Shown here in pieces: positions 30,101-36,500 of a stretch of DNA of 64,000 nucleotides. Positions within the stretch are counted from its first letter, which is position 1, and each line of letters opens with the position of its first letter. The notes beneath the pieces are model-generated. The model saw only the letters and a list, made by a program, of their open reading frames with translations, was not told the DNA's origin and searched no databases. The position numbers and the translations under genes were made by a program. This stretch comes from Ignavibacteriaceae bacterium (GTDB taxonomy: Bacteria; Bacteroidota; Ignavibacteria; Ignavibacteriales; Ignavibacteriaceae): assembly GCA_013360295.1 (NCBI GenBank), contig JABWCL010000011.1:113177-177176 (forward strand). Reading direction: 5' to 3'.

Positions 30101-30206
30101 TAGGATTCAATGTTAATGATGAATTCCATACCGCGCTCTGACTAAAAGTCGTATTATTGCTGTAAGCGAATAACAGCAGACAAAAAAGAAACCATCTTCT
30201 CGACAT
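18168..30206 (-). CDS. Giant 4012-residue secreted protein with TANFOR-like N-terminus
   Basis: A 12-kb intact gene. It begins with a signal peptide (about 1-23). Residues about 24-150 resemble the TANFOR domain of giant Bacteroidota proteins (Y-Y-N-G-T-Q-P-V-Q ... L-P-E-G-V-Y-D-L-D-C-Q-I). A following FN3-like segment has P-V-F-Q-W-N-P and L-E-L-G-K-E-Y-V-W-Q-I-T-A. About 2000 residues of repeated beta-strand text come next, in which units of roughly 450-600 residues recur (L-P-x-L-x-N-L-x-L; N-A-Q-I/L-S-K-D/N-G-x-x-I-x-G-x-N). Then comes a helical/coiled-coil section (about 2830-3300), then FN3-like domains to the end. There is no C-terminal sorting domain. It is probably a large surface or matrix protein; no enzyme motif was seen. 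Confidence 0.85.
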   Translation of the reverse strand: MSRRWFLFCLLLFAYSNNTTFSQSAVWNSSLTLNPNPSSFLSEWQREIRIGVFTLYYNGTQPVQFYSKLILTHNSLGQLISAKSKTQEFLAGPAFKIYVGPDIVDWQDVDFNASVQTVILRTGRLPEGVYDLDCQIYNLSGNLLTESSGSFNIVYPDPPQLILPQDLTTLTTQLPVFQWNPVITPQGMNVNYKLKIVEKLQGQNPNQAMLANVAQLETTIVNQGYYNYPPDALPLELGKEYVWQITARNDEGNPITSNDGKSELYSFHFFPPTLISQYPFQNIRIIENRAYFSDFAGLQIIEDQTTYKLSGNTTLKISIPGGGEFEQEVYLTNWILTKTGPNRHPDVTMGSLNLNLDENAFPESFTGTLFKPKQIRYRAETGMIMTGELRLPGNGSPLPLNGEIEILTSGFTGDLTTSGQQLYMFDENNIRATINQATVEFRPAAYSAAVKFGGNLSFFANSFAYEFNNIAVNNNGSINLNINFNPGAQFSPVPGQPVNLMFSSLAGNYRFELQQNLTEYAITLGGSLMLPFSNQVVYTNNFTIELNKYTGITLLNSSGPAAGTEINLGFFKLLVTEPRLTQLNYINNNWDFRLLFNGQVIIPSLGNLTLPVISDLTLENGGLLFQPYNSGNLSLNTPGKKLLSGGVELDFKQVDIPQFGLNWLFISGGNAPGLSLGLNFELNLPNLPEGTALALKNLKLPLNGILRSNGFSVELTPAIFPAGGHKLPLSEGINFFIKELSGNITAQSAGNTTNLQPQLKVKGALNFPSQFNCTSGVSVVNIETPLDISPEGKLAGSADNLQVPCQLAVGQFTGTLSSARLLFGLEGALQKIDLYSNISLAMAGSSPLQAGIVYNLITGEIASLNASLSSPFTLSFPKTNPVLVFTIGNAQLSKNGLIINGRNSLRLGAGNSIGCTFNNVNIPLNENTISAGDVTLDNAVSMKAVIDPAGVSYSLLPLNSTLQPGETSALMMDLPPDITINRNGFKVTGESTGRLKYSGYDIQVGVQITQSCTFGLDPFKVNSGNIKLIYNNLEVASISEAGFVLNQSNLAFSSLPENLTLPAQSLAYLKIKEGSTFLVNYASSDSGMHIWTDPGQTVKLVLPAFKFSRATPPELNVGVDFYYDLGLGDLKSSNITASIQHTADSLFDFSKQGLPFIVNTISYGKYDGRNKFKLTGYLKFFSETLQSTPVDLYMQDGLLTGTLNISSLNKTIQLVPGSQKLLLTMNSLAGEFNANLLQNDITHELSIGSKLDIALAANQQFSLTGRVKINQLGTEVEEFTPQGQPGVYRFAYKNFSIGTEVISFDSLTYKKESGWNFRITFAGKMVFPSFGLELPEVENFRITKESFIIPGFNLTNLQIPQFNYQGSTLKALNARYSGVSFNWFDANINPENLDTTSIGFDFEMQITGLPSRFPQQLATAKSYISGVRYSSGKMSGTISDNDFADSLNVSLPSGALVFLKGIRGGIADSILSIQFPGGIVLPDTFKCENYSGIMYTQFRLADNGLKGMTGQFSPECPIKLGPGTMNINGASLDYEIGQSISKLILDANGSLNLPPASGSSNVSVPANLKLDVLDFKITDGQININKAFKWELPSINPVFNFRIENAQISKDGFKISGNNTVSTGASTSAGVTFNDLYIDLATGRLKSGGIKLNEETAFKIALSNGANIWSLATPNATLTDSSSIRINIPANSTITKEGLPLRGESTGSVKYQGSAHDSVNVFFSNDFTVDVNPVAVKSGAARFMKGSDTVGTFSVAGFVPGNLLKKVVLPERMVFNSEAIAYLLLGGTDSALVTSTETQNGYRLNSLPGKTCRLVLPGIKYGAGTNPEYPVSINNLLVDKSYERILEGSIQLTGSVQQPLVSLKGYGVPLKITGVSISKGQNSYNIFASGRVELPGTLSPLAIQLDSLVIGQGGIAGNYSKGTYSQNYVSNAAAVTGAALGNLISMSVTGISAQLNPSTNSVELNFSGDISTKFFKDTLGVKAPLHYTAIWNKEAGKFNYTVDNAPMDTLSIGAAKFKPVTIGENVKMSLNFTDNTAEISVAGELIIPKLQEFRISIPGIKIYPNYVSLPTIQTTAPSPSFKMFNCRFEYTTISFLFDTVNTFLSMNTTGNVTFLNGVTPFSDLVIGGDGKIYGVPPPVLASTKFILPGFLAFNSAIIRNDELIVEGFIKFLGASPVDTARRYITFKIDKAGTLKERKEQQYIYNSFAGLASFLPGENNTLDMVVFNRPALSSLADTVDTNRCRRWVWKLLVDPIYMGVRIDFDNPSNSYMQTIIDIWAKDSINVKNKIRIEPRKLVSLGSNVGGITPGVTMRSDGMPIIGPITYYFKDTTTISWKAFYLKFTDFGFGILKDGDSYKYQISVSGSMGLGQPKDSLKYSGSILFDALTISTDYHDLENLPHALRGGTFVIAKVVDISLSNIQFGTSPTQLFVKGGQEGNLKAINVAWYFQFTAHVNIKDSLGTGGVDSLFIFKTTEGDIGIIVQNLTFSIKDKVRLSVDFEYITEGDNFKFLLAGSAKIAKRFEVVVVGKLSTLNNKLSLGVFVAASGLAINISGNLYLTGLGGGFFYNPDPVDKNIILNKLNMVSDPQSLVNSTNADFMVLVYAELTVTAGPPPTSLDDPKNMVQGKILICVTNAYITIDGKVTILRQDKKMYGTINLAFGFGDFFVDGNIDVTIKVPKLFDGNAKLRFFVYSKESWGIIGAMNGNMWNMYHVKADLFIGPPGFMFNGSIYKNFNIKMISCSGGLAVKLWYIKDVSWGLYARGFIEASVLGGAVWAKGQLEGAIFGNPDWYLYGVAELSVQVAFYWNWKGSVWGKISSDGTDGGIGRDSEMERLIAEANAAANKLTQAKESAANALNTQQASQFIVTQEQIAAAFRSMFTTATQMQSPVAEDREKARALVFVLGLNGLLSIPYNFTEAQKPSYDNLANKCVLFVLDSFYLAATNTKAEIAQRNSVLADKISNFNTHNRNVSGVINSIISQQVQAINNPAFLGATDPFTSLNIDTNAISATNVIGGDGLVYKSVSSTPTFSFDVAASEQNLSRLSAAEQNNQLYEQNLINRINDIEARLSGIKNALYSAQSSYRSVGNNYKETIEAYDNYYATYLASLRRDGVWAGIKFLSNTLGNSANTFFSSSDFETKFNDFSKKDNDFINRVKKGAKGSYAAYVFFAFSNESDAQKEARRNQYNTYIDNLTNKNTIRDEWKEKFKSVWFDALQTGFVELIDTARVKVRDQILDYRNRITALENTQEGLTSAVDSLYNINMRLTEILYDIYNNYGYWKQNRPDSIKTKPIALSVINAKKDSLRNEMKVPQITALNYNGTTVWGYDSLKITWAATHPTGITDNAVKLVRHGQSYNGRLQSIGANSTIIRKTVPYSQMNLSNWGTPINEEATFYIRTRGGAGYSNMRSIKMNLAFKPFEFVNLLPTVPTPPGSGGLPPDNSPPVITKLILTTGTDNYFSVGSGTFKKYAVTKGDGLSFEFGADDPESGVIEYKYSILKATSGNNSYSTVPCSTAGTPPYLKASVSTSVVTQWTSTGGRTKENIPGLQLENGKWYYLQIRAKNGEGNWSDDRRCPFYVDSTRPGKVGSLAATSSLKQYGTEYRPYFAVSSFGASSSDYGINKYYLRVVDANNEYIATDWEEHNSNYLYDPINLESEIIKRRHPYYIQVKAENKLGIMSDIASFRYTSARSTQQLANYSVSVAPSPSSVLRLVFSLHASATQTSLAGYTVFLRKQGASSDAFRTFITYDAANPKMTYDIELNTNSLSEGTYKVILQSMSTDSIESTRSERGTKILDTSPPSKPVHNAAVIGSTNNIEFTITTNSTDNESGIKGYQVAVGNSAGDSSVRSWNGTTCDFTPNSSGKATVSFTIAEISGKRYYSVRAVNNAGLVSQLHSFGPIEIDRTDPLGDASSLSWQTNQNFPGKAFGVGCNLSNVKDPETGIDKIVLNWHKNGTSKKTETKYYYGAKTVSPNPQLYWSINPSSEYIKPGDKVKLIITIYNKFGLKKTITVEKTK

Positions 30207-30766
30207 GTCTCCTTCGTTAAATCGTGAATACTATGTAGAGCCCCGGCTTTCAGAATATTTGTGATATAATTTAAATAAATATTTTTTTATTGCAAGGCTT
30301 TTTTAATATTTTTTATTGTGACGGCCGTCATATTAAGGCGTTAGCTTGTCTCAAGATTTATAACCATATTTTATTTGTATATACAGTTATCGCTGATTCG
30401 GGTTATAGAGTAAAGCAGTAATAATACTATTAATTGATCGATCATATTTATCCAATGATATACTCTGGCAGGAGTAACGATAAATGGCTTAATGACTTCG
30501 TTAATTAAAGAGGAATTATTCCATACTGATATCTCGTGTGGATTAGTAAAAGTTAAGCGCAGGCACACCACTCTCATATTATCCCGGTAAACCTCCCACC
30601 GTCAACATTCTAAAAAGTTCCTGCATTTAGATAAGATAATTTGAAATATTTTTGAATTACGCGCGCTCATACATTTATTGCATTTGCTCACAACAAGAGG
30701 AGAGGTATATTTACGCATATTGTTAATATAATATTTTCACCTTAATACTACTCTGCTAAACATTAA
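30207..30766. other. Divergent regulatory gap between giant gene and DPP III gene
   Basis: About 560 AT-rich bases separate the starts of two divergent genes. The region must hold the promoter of the four-gene giant-protein operon and that of the peptidase gene. It contains the 12-bp palindrome at 30319-30330. A 68-codon minus-strand frame at 30371-30577 has no support as a gene. I could not see a convincing sigma-54 or sigma-70 promoter by eye. Confidence 0.4.
30319..30330. promoter_or_regulatory. 12-bp palindrome, possible operator of the giant-protein operon
   Basis: TGACGGCCGTCA is a perfect dyad 113 bases upstream of the ATG of the giant gene, in otherwise very AT-rich sequence. Its position and symmetry fit a dimeric regulator binding site. 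Chance occurrence cannot be excluded. Confidence 0.3.
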
Positions 30767-32734
30767 ATGGATGATAACTTCAAATATCAAACCGAACGAT
30801 TTGCCGATATAGCAATCCTGCGATACCTGGCGCCCGGATTCGAAAATCTCTCCCTGAAAGAGAAGAAGCTGCTCTATTACCTTTATGAAGCCGCGCTTTC
30901 GGGCAGGGATATTACTTATGACCAGAACTTTAAATATAACCTCAAGATCCGCCGGATCAACGAAGCGATCGTGCGTTATTTCAGCGGCGACCGGAAGTCC
31001 GATGAGTTTAACCGGTTTATGACTTACGCGAAAAGGGTTTGGTTCTCCAATGGTATTCACCATCACTATTCTACTGCCAAATTTTTTCCGGAGTGCTCCG
31101 CGGAATATTTTCGCTCACTTATTGAGGATATCCCCGAAGATTATCTCCCGCTGGAAGGATTCCCCGATAAAATAGAAATGATTAACTGGGTGATTGACAC
31201 TGCGTACAATTCATCTGTCGCTCCCGTCCGCGTATATAAAAAGTCCGATGACGATATTATAGAAAGCTCCGCCAACAACTTTTACGAGGGAGTCACTCAA
31301 ATAGATGTTGAGGAGTTCTATGCCAACGTCATTATCACCGATGCACCACGTCCGGTATCATACGGGTTAAACTCAAAACTGATAAAAGAGGATTCCGGAA
31401 TTAATGAGGTTGTCTGGAAAAAAGGAGGGATGTATGATGAAGCGATCAGCAGGATAATCTTCTGGCTGAAGAAAGCCGCGGACACAGCAGAAAACAAGAA
31501 GCAAAAAGCGGTGATCCTTAAACTTATTGAGTATTATGAAACGGGCGACCTGAAACTGTTTGATGATTACTCGGTCTTGTGGGTAAAGGATACGGATTCG
31601 AAGATTGATTTTATTAACGGCTTCATCGAAACATACGGCGACCCGATGAGTATGAGGGGAACTTTTGAGTCGGTTGTCTCATTCCGCGATGAGGAGGCCA
31701 CCGCGCGGCTTGAAAGAATATGCTCAGCGGCGCAATGGTTTGAGGATAACTCACCGATTATGCCGCAACATAAAAAGAAAGAAGTCAAGGGAATTTCCGG
31801 CAGGGCGATTACCGTTGTTGCGGAAAGCGGCGATGCCTCCCCCGCGACCCCGATAGGAATAAACCTTCCGAACGCATCGTGGATAAGAAAAGAATACGGT
31901 TCTAAATCGGTGAACCTTTCCAATATAGTTCACTCCTATAACAAAGTGGCGAGCAAGGAAGTAATTGAGGAATTTGCATATACACAGGAAGAAAAGGATC
32001 TTGCCGAAAAGTACAATGAGATTGCGGGCGATGTGCACACCGACCTTCACGAGATCATAGGACACGGCAGCGGACAGCCTGAACCGGGAACCCCGACTGT
32101 GCGGGAAGCGCTGAAAAACTTTGCCGCCACCATTGAGGAATCCCGCGCAGACCTTGTAGCCCTCTACTTCATTATGGATGAGAAACTTGTTGAACTCGGC
32201 ATCCTCCCTTCCCTTGATGCGGCTAAAGCCGAATACAACGCATTCATCCGGAACGGTCTTATGACACAGTTAAACAGGATAAAATTGGGAGACGATGTTG
32301 AGGAGTCTCATATGCAGAACAGGCAACTGATCTCCCTCTGCGCGTATGCACTCGGTAAAGACGCCGGTGTGATTGAAAAAGTAACTGAAAACGGTAAAAC
32401 TTATTTCACCATCAGAGACCACCTGAAGCTGAGAGATATCTTCGGACAGATGCTGCGCGAGGTTCAAAGGATAACTTCACAGGGTGATTATAACGCGGCA
32501 AAGATTCTTGTAGAATCTTTCGGCATTAAGATTGACCGGGCTCTGCACGAAGAGGTGCTGGCGCGTTACGAGAAACTTGATGTGCCGCCGTATAAAGGTT
32601 TTATCAATCCTGTTTTGCTGCCCGTTTACGAAAACGAGAACATTACCGATGTGCTCATTGAATACCCTGAAGATTTCGCGGAGCAGATGATGTTCTACGC
32701 GGAAAATTATTCATTCTTGCCTGACATAAACTGA
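30767..32734 (+). CDS. Dipeptidyl peptidase III family zinc peptidase (M49)
   Basis: The 655-residue protein has the M49 signature H-E-I-I-G-H (428-433), equivalent to HELLGH, with two zinc histidines and the catalytic Glu429. It also has E-E-S-R-A-D (457-462), which supplies the third zinc ligand Glu458. The length is close to other bacterial DPP III enzymes. These remove dipeptides from the N-terminus of oligopeptides, usually in the cytoplasm; no signal peptide is present here. The stop codon overlaps the ATG of the next gene (TGATGG), so the VOC protein is co-translated. Confidence 0.92.
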   Translation: MDDNFKYQTERFADIAILRYLAPGFENLSLKEKKLLYYLYEAALSGRDITYDQNFKYNLKIRRINEAIVRYFSGDRKSDEFNRFMTYAKRVWFSNGIHHHYSTAKFFPECSAEYFRSLIEDIPEDYLPLEGFPDKIEMINWVIDTAYNSSVAPVRVYKKSDDDIIESSANNFYEGVTQIDVEEFYANVIITDAPRPVSYGLNSKLIKEDSGINEVVWKKGGMYDEAISRIIFWLKKAADTAENKKQKAVILKLIEYYETGDLKLFDDYSVLWVKDTDSKIDFINGFIETYGDPMSMRGTFESVVSFRDEEATARLERICSAAQWFEDNSPIMPQHKKKEVKGISGRAITVVAESGDASPATPIGINLPNASWIRKEYGSKSVNLSNIVHSYNKVASKEVIEEFAYTQEEKDLAEKYNEIAGDVHTDLHEIIGHGSGQPEPGTPTVREALKNFAATIEESRADLVALYFIMDEKLVELGILPSLDAAKAEYNAFIRNGLMTQLNRIKLGDDVEESHMQNRQLISLCAYALGKDAGVIEKVTENGKTYFTIRDHLKLRDIFGQMLREVQRITSQGDYNAAKILVESFGIKIDRALHEEVLARYEKLDVPPYKGFINPVLLPVYENENITDVLIEYPEDFAEQMMFYAENYSFLPDIN

Positions 32735-33132
32735 TGGATACGCGCCTTGAATTTAAAATGGTAATCAGATGCAGCGATCTGGACCGCTCCTCGTTTTTCT
32801 ATTCCTGGCTCCTCGATCTTAAAATAGTGGAAGAATGGGAAGAGGAAGAAGGGAAAGGCTGTGTTATGAGCTTCGGGGAAAACGGTTCCGGCGGTTTGCT
32901 GGAAGTTTACGAAATGACTGAAGCGGATAAACGATTCCACCCCGCGTTTCGTGCGCCGCTCAATAACGATAAAATAGATATTCAGCTTAAATGCAAATCG
33001 CTGGATGAATGGGCCGCCAGGCTGAACGGTAAAGTGGATTTTGAAGGGCCCGAGAGAATGCCCTGGGGCCAGAGATGGATAAAATTCCGCGATCCGGATA
33101 ACCTGCTGATCGCGATATATGAAGAGGAATGA
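32734..33132 (+). CDS. VOC (glyoxalase/bleomycin resistance) superfamily protein
   Basis: This 132-residue single-domain protein has the paired beta-alpha-beta-beta-beta pattern of the vicinal oxygen chelate fold. It starts F-K-M-V-I-R-C-S-D-L-D-R-S-S-F-F-Y-S-W-L-L and ends W-G-Q-R-W-I-K-F-R-D-P-D-N-L-L-I-A-I-Y-E-E-E; the R-D-P-D-x-N/L motif is typical. The substrate is not predictable. ATG overlaps the DPP III stop, which suggests a functional or at least translational link. Confidence 0.85.
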   Translation: MDTRLEFKMVIRCSDLDRSSFFYSWLLDLKIVEEWEEEEGKGCVMSFGENGSGGLLEVYEMTEADKRFHPAFRAPLNNDKIDIQLKCKSLDEWAARLNGKVDFEGPERMPWGQRWIKFRDPDNLLIAIYEEE

Positions 33133-33150
33133 TTTTCCGGCGTTAGGCTT

Positions 33151-33594
33151 TCATCCTCCCGTCTCTTCCTGCTTCTTCTTTTTCGGGCGCGGCAAGTCCA
33201 CCTGGTCTTCCATTTTTCTCAGCATCGAAGTATAGAAACCGATAAGTACCGCGACAAACATATACAGTATCTGCAGGTTCTTCCCCACTCCTTCCGGTGA
33301 GCCGATGGTAAGAATCTCAACCGTAATAAAAATTCCCAGGATTATGGCCGCAGCAAAGGACAAGGATGTTGCCTTTGGATTATTCATTATAAAAAGTATA
33401 AACGCGGCGGCGGCAGAACCACCAACCAAAACCAATAGTGAAAGACCGGGTATGAGATAGCTCTCGAACATTGTTCCGGAAATCATCTCCTGCGGAGGCG
33501 CAGCCACACCGGTCAGCAGGCCTATACCTCCTCCAATTGCGGAAAGAGCTAAAAATCCGTGTAAAATCTTAAGAGTAATTTTAATTACTTTCAT
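33151..33594 (-). CDS. Small integral membrane protein (about four TM helices)
   Basis: The 147-residue protein has hydrophobic segments at about 9-30, 46-70, 76-97 and 108-130, and ends in a basic tail (R-P-K-K-K-K-Q-E-E). No family is recognised. It is convergent with the VOC gene and stands alone. Confidence 0.6.
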   Translation of the reverse strand: MKVIKITLKILHGFLALSAIGGGIGLLTGVAAPPQEMISGTMFESYLIPGLSLLVLVGGSAAAAFILFIMNNPKATSLSFAAAIILGIFITVEILTIGSPEGVGKNLQILYMFVAVLIGFYTSMLRKMEDQVDLPRPKKKKQEETGG

Positions 33595-33750
33595 CTCGCT
33601 GTATTAAAAAAATTATTTAAAACAAAACTAATTTAATAAATCCGGGGTCAAAATTTCTTCCCGCGAATTCATACATCATACAGACGCTTAACAGACTGCC
33701 CCAGAATGAATTTGGTAATATTGCGTCCATAGTATTAAGCAGGCGGTTTC

Positions 33751-34602
33751 TTATCTCTTCAGCTTTTTCTGCGTGTCACCAGCCGGGAGGAAATTTTCTC
33801 CTGTTACAACACTCTTCCCGGTTTTCGCTTCGAGGGCTTTCCGTGCGTCTTTGGCTATCCTGCCTCCTCTTTTCGCGGGTGATTTATTTTCATCAAATCC
33901 CTGCGTATTTTCACTTTCGGCGATCTGACGGGTGGAGAGTTCCGCGAGCGCGGTAAAAATAAGTTCTGCTTCGCTCATATGGTCACGCAGGTTCTGTGTC
34001 TTCAGCCCCTTCAAATTTTTATGTTCTTTAACGGAGAGTCCTGTCCATTCTGAATGAATAATATTCGTAAGGATCGCAAATTCATCCCCCTCTTTCACAC
34101 CGCTTTTACTCCAGTAGTCTGTCAGTTTATTCCGGGTCTCCTGCCCCAGCATACGCTGCTGTATCCATTTTTGGCTGCGTCCGTGCTTCTGCCAGTATTC
34201 CCGGGAGCGGTTAAGCGCTTTTTCCGGGTCATTTATCTCTTCAAGCCTTTCATACCCCACCCTTGCAAGCCATAGTTTTATAGGTTCTGCTTTTTTACTC
34301 GGTACCGACTGAACCAAGCGCAGGATGGTTTCAACGTCTGCTACATCTGTGAAGTACTTTTTCCCATCCGCGGCCTCTAATTTCAGTTGGTGACAATTTG
34401 TCACCGACTGACTTCCCTCCCTGACCAATCTCTCTTTAAGCTTATTCCAGTACTTCCTGGCTTTTTGGTAGTCGATTTGTTCCGTTAAAGCCGCAACAAT
34501 ATCAACCACCGAAAAATACCACTTCTCTTTCGCCTCGTCATAATGGCGCCGGATGCGGAATTCTTCAAACACTGCCATTGAGTTACCCATATCCCTTTTC
34601 AC
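33751..34602 (-). CDS. BRO-N/DinD-like protein (DNA damage-inducible protein D family)
   Basis: The 283-residue protein aligns by eye with DinD along its full length. The BRO-N domain spans about 10-120 (W-Y-F-S-V-V-D-I-V-A-A-L-T, K-A-R-K-Y-W-N-K-L-K) and is followed by Q-S-V-P-S-K-K-A-E-P-I-K-L-W-L-A-R-V-G-Y-E-R. Later come the W-I-Q-Q-R-M-L-G, N-L-R-D-H-M and G-G-x-I-A-K-D-A-R-K blocks. BRO-N proteins are common in phage and mobile elements; E. coli DinD is LexA-regulated and inhibits RecA. No other phage gene lies nearby. A Bacteroidota-type SOS box was not identified upstream. Confidence 0.88.
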   Translation of the reverse strand: MKRDMGNSMAVFEEFRIRRHYDEAKEKWYFSVVDIVAALTEQIDYQKARKYWNKLKERLVREGSQSVTNCHQLKLEAADGKKYFTDVADVETILRLVQSVPSKKAEPIKLWLARVGYERLEEINDPEKALNRSREYWQKHGRSQKWIQQRMLGQETRNKLTDYWSKSGVKEGDEFAILTNIIHSEWTGLSVKEHKNLKGLKTQNLRDHMSEAELIFTALAELSTRQIAESENTQGFDENKSPAKRGGRIAKDARKALEAKTGKSVVTGENFLPAGDTQKKLKR

Positions 34603-34760
34603 GTATGCTCCTCGTAAATGTTAAAAAATCTTTAGGGCAATCTAATCAAAGACTGCAACTGTACCCACGAAAAAAAGTTGTTACTATAATAAAAAAATCT
34701 TTTCCTCTTTAGTTTTGTTTATTACTTTTATTTATATTTTCCCAGCAAGCAGAAAAAAAT

Positions 34761-35399
34761 ATGAACCAGGAACGAGTAATATATACCATCGGCCACTCTA
34801 CCCATCCCATCGCGGATTTCCACGCTTTAATATTAAAGTATAAAATCGATACGCTTATTGACGTCAGGAGCACTCCCGCCAGCAGTTACAGCCCGCAGTT
34901 CAACAAAGATTCCCTTGAAGCTTCTTTATCCAGAATACACATAAGATATATGCACTTCGGGGTTGAGTTCGGAGCAAGGCAGACCGATGAAAGCCTGCTG
35001 GATGCAAAAGGGATAGTTGATTTTGAACTCGTTCAAAAGACATATAATTTTCAGTCGGGGCTGGAACGGATAGATATCGGCGAATCTAAAGGGTACCGGA
35101 TAGCGCTTATGTGCGCCGAGGCTGACCCGCTGGAGTGCCACCGCTTTTCAATGGTATCCCCGCCTATCGAAGAGATAGGGATACACGTCATTCATATCCT
35201 TAAAGACGGCGATTCGGTAACACATACGGAACTGGAAAAACAACTGCTCAAGAAATATGAAAAAAAACTTCCCGTGCCATCGCTTTTTGAGCCTGACATA
35301 ACAGAAAAAGATAAGCTGCGCTTCGCCTATAAACTGCATAATAAAGACATAGGCTGGCGGCTGGAAAATTTTGACAATCACTTTATTCAGTATGATTAA
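34761..35399 (+). CDS. DUF488 family protein (first copy)
   Basis: The 212-residue protein begins I-Y-T-I-G-H-S-T-H, with I-D-V-R-S-T-P-A-S-S-Y-S-P-Q-F-N and the C-A-E-A-D-P-L-E-C-H-R-F motif, all hallmarks of DUF488. The conserved Arg, Cys and His residues suggest an active site, but no reaction is established. It is followed, with an 8-base overlap, by a second shorter DUF488 protein and then a dual-OB protein and an acyl carrier protein. DUF488 proteins often occur in accessory and phage-conflict neighbourhoods. Confidence 0.9.
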   Translation: MNQERVIYTIGHSTHPIADFHALILKYKIDTLIDVRSTPASSYSPQFNKDSLEASLSRIHIRYMHFGVEFGARQTDESLLDAKGIVDFELVQKTYNFQSGLERIDIGESKGYRIALMCAEADPLECHRFSMVSPPIEEIGIHVIHILKDGDSVTHTELEKQLLKKYEKKLPVPSLFEPDITEKDKLRFAYKLHNKDIGWRLENFDNHFIQYD

Positions 35400-35832
35400 T
35401 TTATATACCATCGGATTCACCAAGAAAAGCGCGGAGAGGTTTTTTGATCTGCTCGTTTCAAACGGTGTAACCAGAATTGCAGATACAAGGCTCAACAACA
35501 CTTCCCAGCTTGCCGGATTCGCTAAAGCCGACGACCTCAAGTACTTCGCGAAGAAAGTCGGAAACATCGGTTATATCCATATACCGGAGTTTGCCCCCAC
35601 GGATGAAATACTTTCCGGCTACAGAAAAAAGCTCATATCGTGGGATGAGTACGAAAAGGCATACAGGGAGCTGCTGATCTCACGAAACGTAAGAGAGTTT
35701 TTTAATCCGAACGACTTTAACAACAACGTGCTGCTATGCAGCGAAGACACCCCGGATAAATGCCACCGCCGTATCCTTGCGGAATACCTTCAGACTATCT
35801 GGGAAGGAGTAAGAATAAATCATTTAGTTTAA
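35392..35832 (+). CDS. DUF488 family protein (second, divergent copy)
   Basis: ATG 35392 is preferred because the product then begins N-L-Y-T-I-G-F-T-K-K-S, as expected for the family; the ATGATTAA string gives an 8-base overlap with the previous stop. The 146-residue protein carries I-A-D-T-R-L-N-N-T-S-Q-L-A-G-F and C-S-E-D-T-P-D-K-C-H-R-R. It is not a recent duplicate of the first DUF488 protein, since identity outside the motifs is low. The pairing of two distinct DUF488 proteins suggests a heteromeric unit. Confidence 0.88.
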   Translation: MINLYTIGFTKKSAERFFDLLVSNGVTRIADTRLNNTSQLAGFAKADDLKYFAKKVGNIGYIHIPEFAPTDEILSGYRKKLISWDEYEKAYRELLISRNVREFFNPNDFNNNVLLCSEDTPDKCHRRILAEYLQTIWEGVRINHLV

Positions 35833-35841
35833 GGAGTGAAT

Positions 35842-36483
35842 ATGAAAATCGCCTTACTTGCAAATTCTTTCAGGGACGGGGGAAGATGCCTCGCCGGGAT
35901 AGAATTAGATGAAAAGAATAATCCGGTTTTTGTAAATAACCGGCCGAGGTGGATACGCCCTGTCTGTAAAACCGTGCACGAGGAAGTTCCCACAGAGTTA
36001 GCTCTTGATGTATCCCTTCTTGATATCATCGAGTTTGAACCAATCGAATTTATTACCAGCCAGCATCAGAAAGAAAACGTTTTAATTGAAAATAAGCCGT
36101 TTAAAAAAGCAGGCGTTTTCTCAAGAGAGCACCTTCCCGCCTTGTGTGATAATAACCGGCAAAAGCTTTTGTTCACCAATCGCGGAAAAGCCGTAAAAGA
36201 AGATCAGCTCGGGGCAATTGACTATTCACTTTCTCTGATATCGGCTGAAAACTTTCACGTTATCGAAAAATCCTATGAAGACAAGGCTACACCGCAGATT
36301 CGCGGAGGATTTAAATATAACAACACAGATTACGATTTCCCAATCACAGACCCGCTCTTCCTTTACGAGCATTATTCCGGTAAACACATGCCGGGTGAAA
36401 CAAAAAATCTTTTTATGACAATTTCACTAAGCGCCCCTTTTGAGAACTGGGCTTATAAACTGATAGCCGCTATTATACACTGA
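35842..36483 (+). CDS. Dual OB-fold domain protein
   Basis: AAGGAG at 35831-35836 fixes the start at ATG 35842; the GTG at 35836 would lie inside the ribosome binding site. The 213-residue protein begins M-K-I-A-L-L-A-N-S-F-R-D-G-G-R-C-L-A-G-I-E and continues R-W-I-R-P-V. This is the pattern of the dual-OB-containing (DuOB) domain, which pairs recurrently with DUF488. OB folds suggest nucleic-acid or oligonucleotide binding. It follows the second DUF488 gene by 9 bases. Confidence 0.75.
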   Translation: MKIALLANSFRDGGRCLAGIELDEKNNPVFVNNRPRWIRPVCKTVHEEVPTELALDVSLLDIIEFEPIEFITSQHQKENVLIENKPFKKAGVFSREHLPALCDNNRQKLLFTNRGKAVKEDQLGAIDYSLSLISAENFHVIEKSYEDKATPQIRGGFKYNNTDYDFPITDPLFLYEHYSGKHMPGETKNLFMTISLSAPFENWAYKLIAAIIH

Positions 36484-36500
36484 AGCAGCAGGAGAGGCAT

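Noticed and set aside
30371..30577. 68-codon minus-strand frame in the divergent gap
   Set aside because: AT-rich and without ribosome binding site or family motif; it lies in the likely promoter region.
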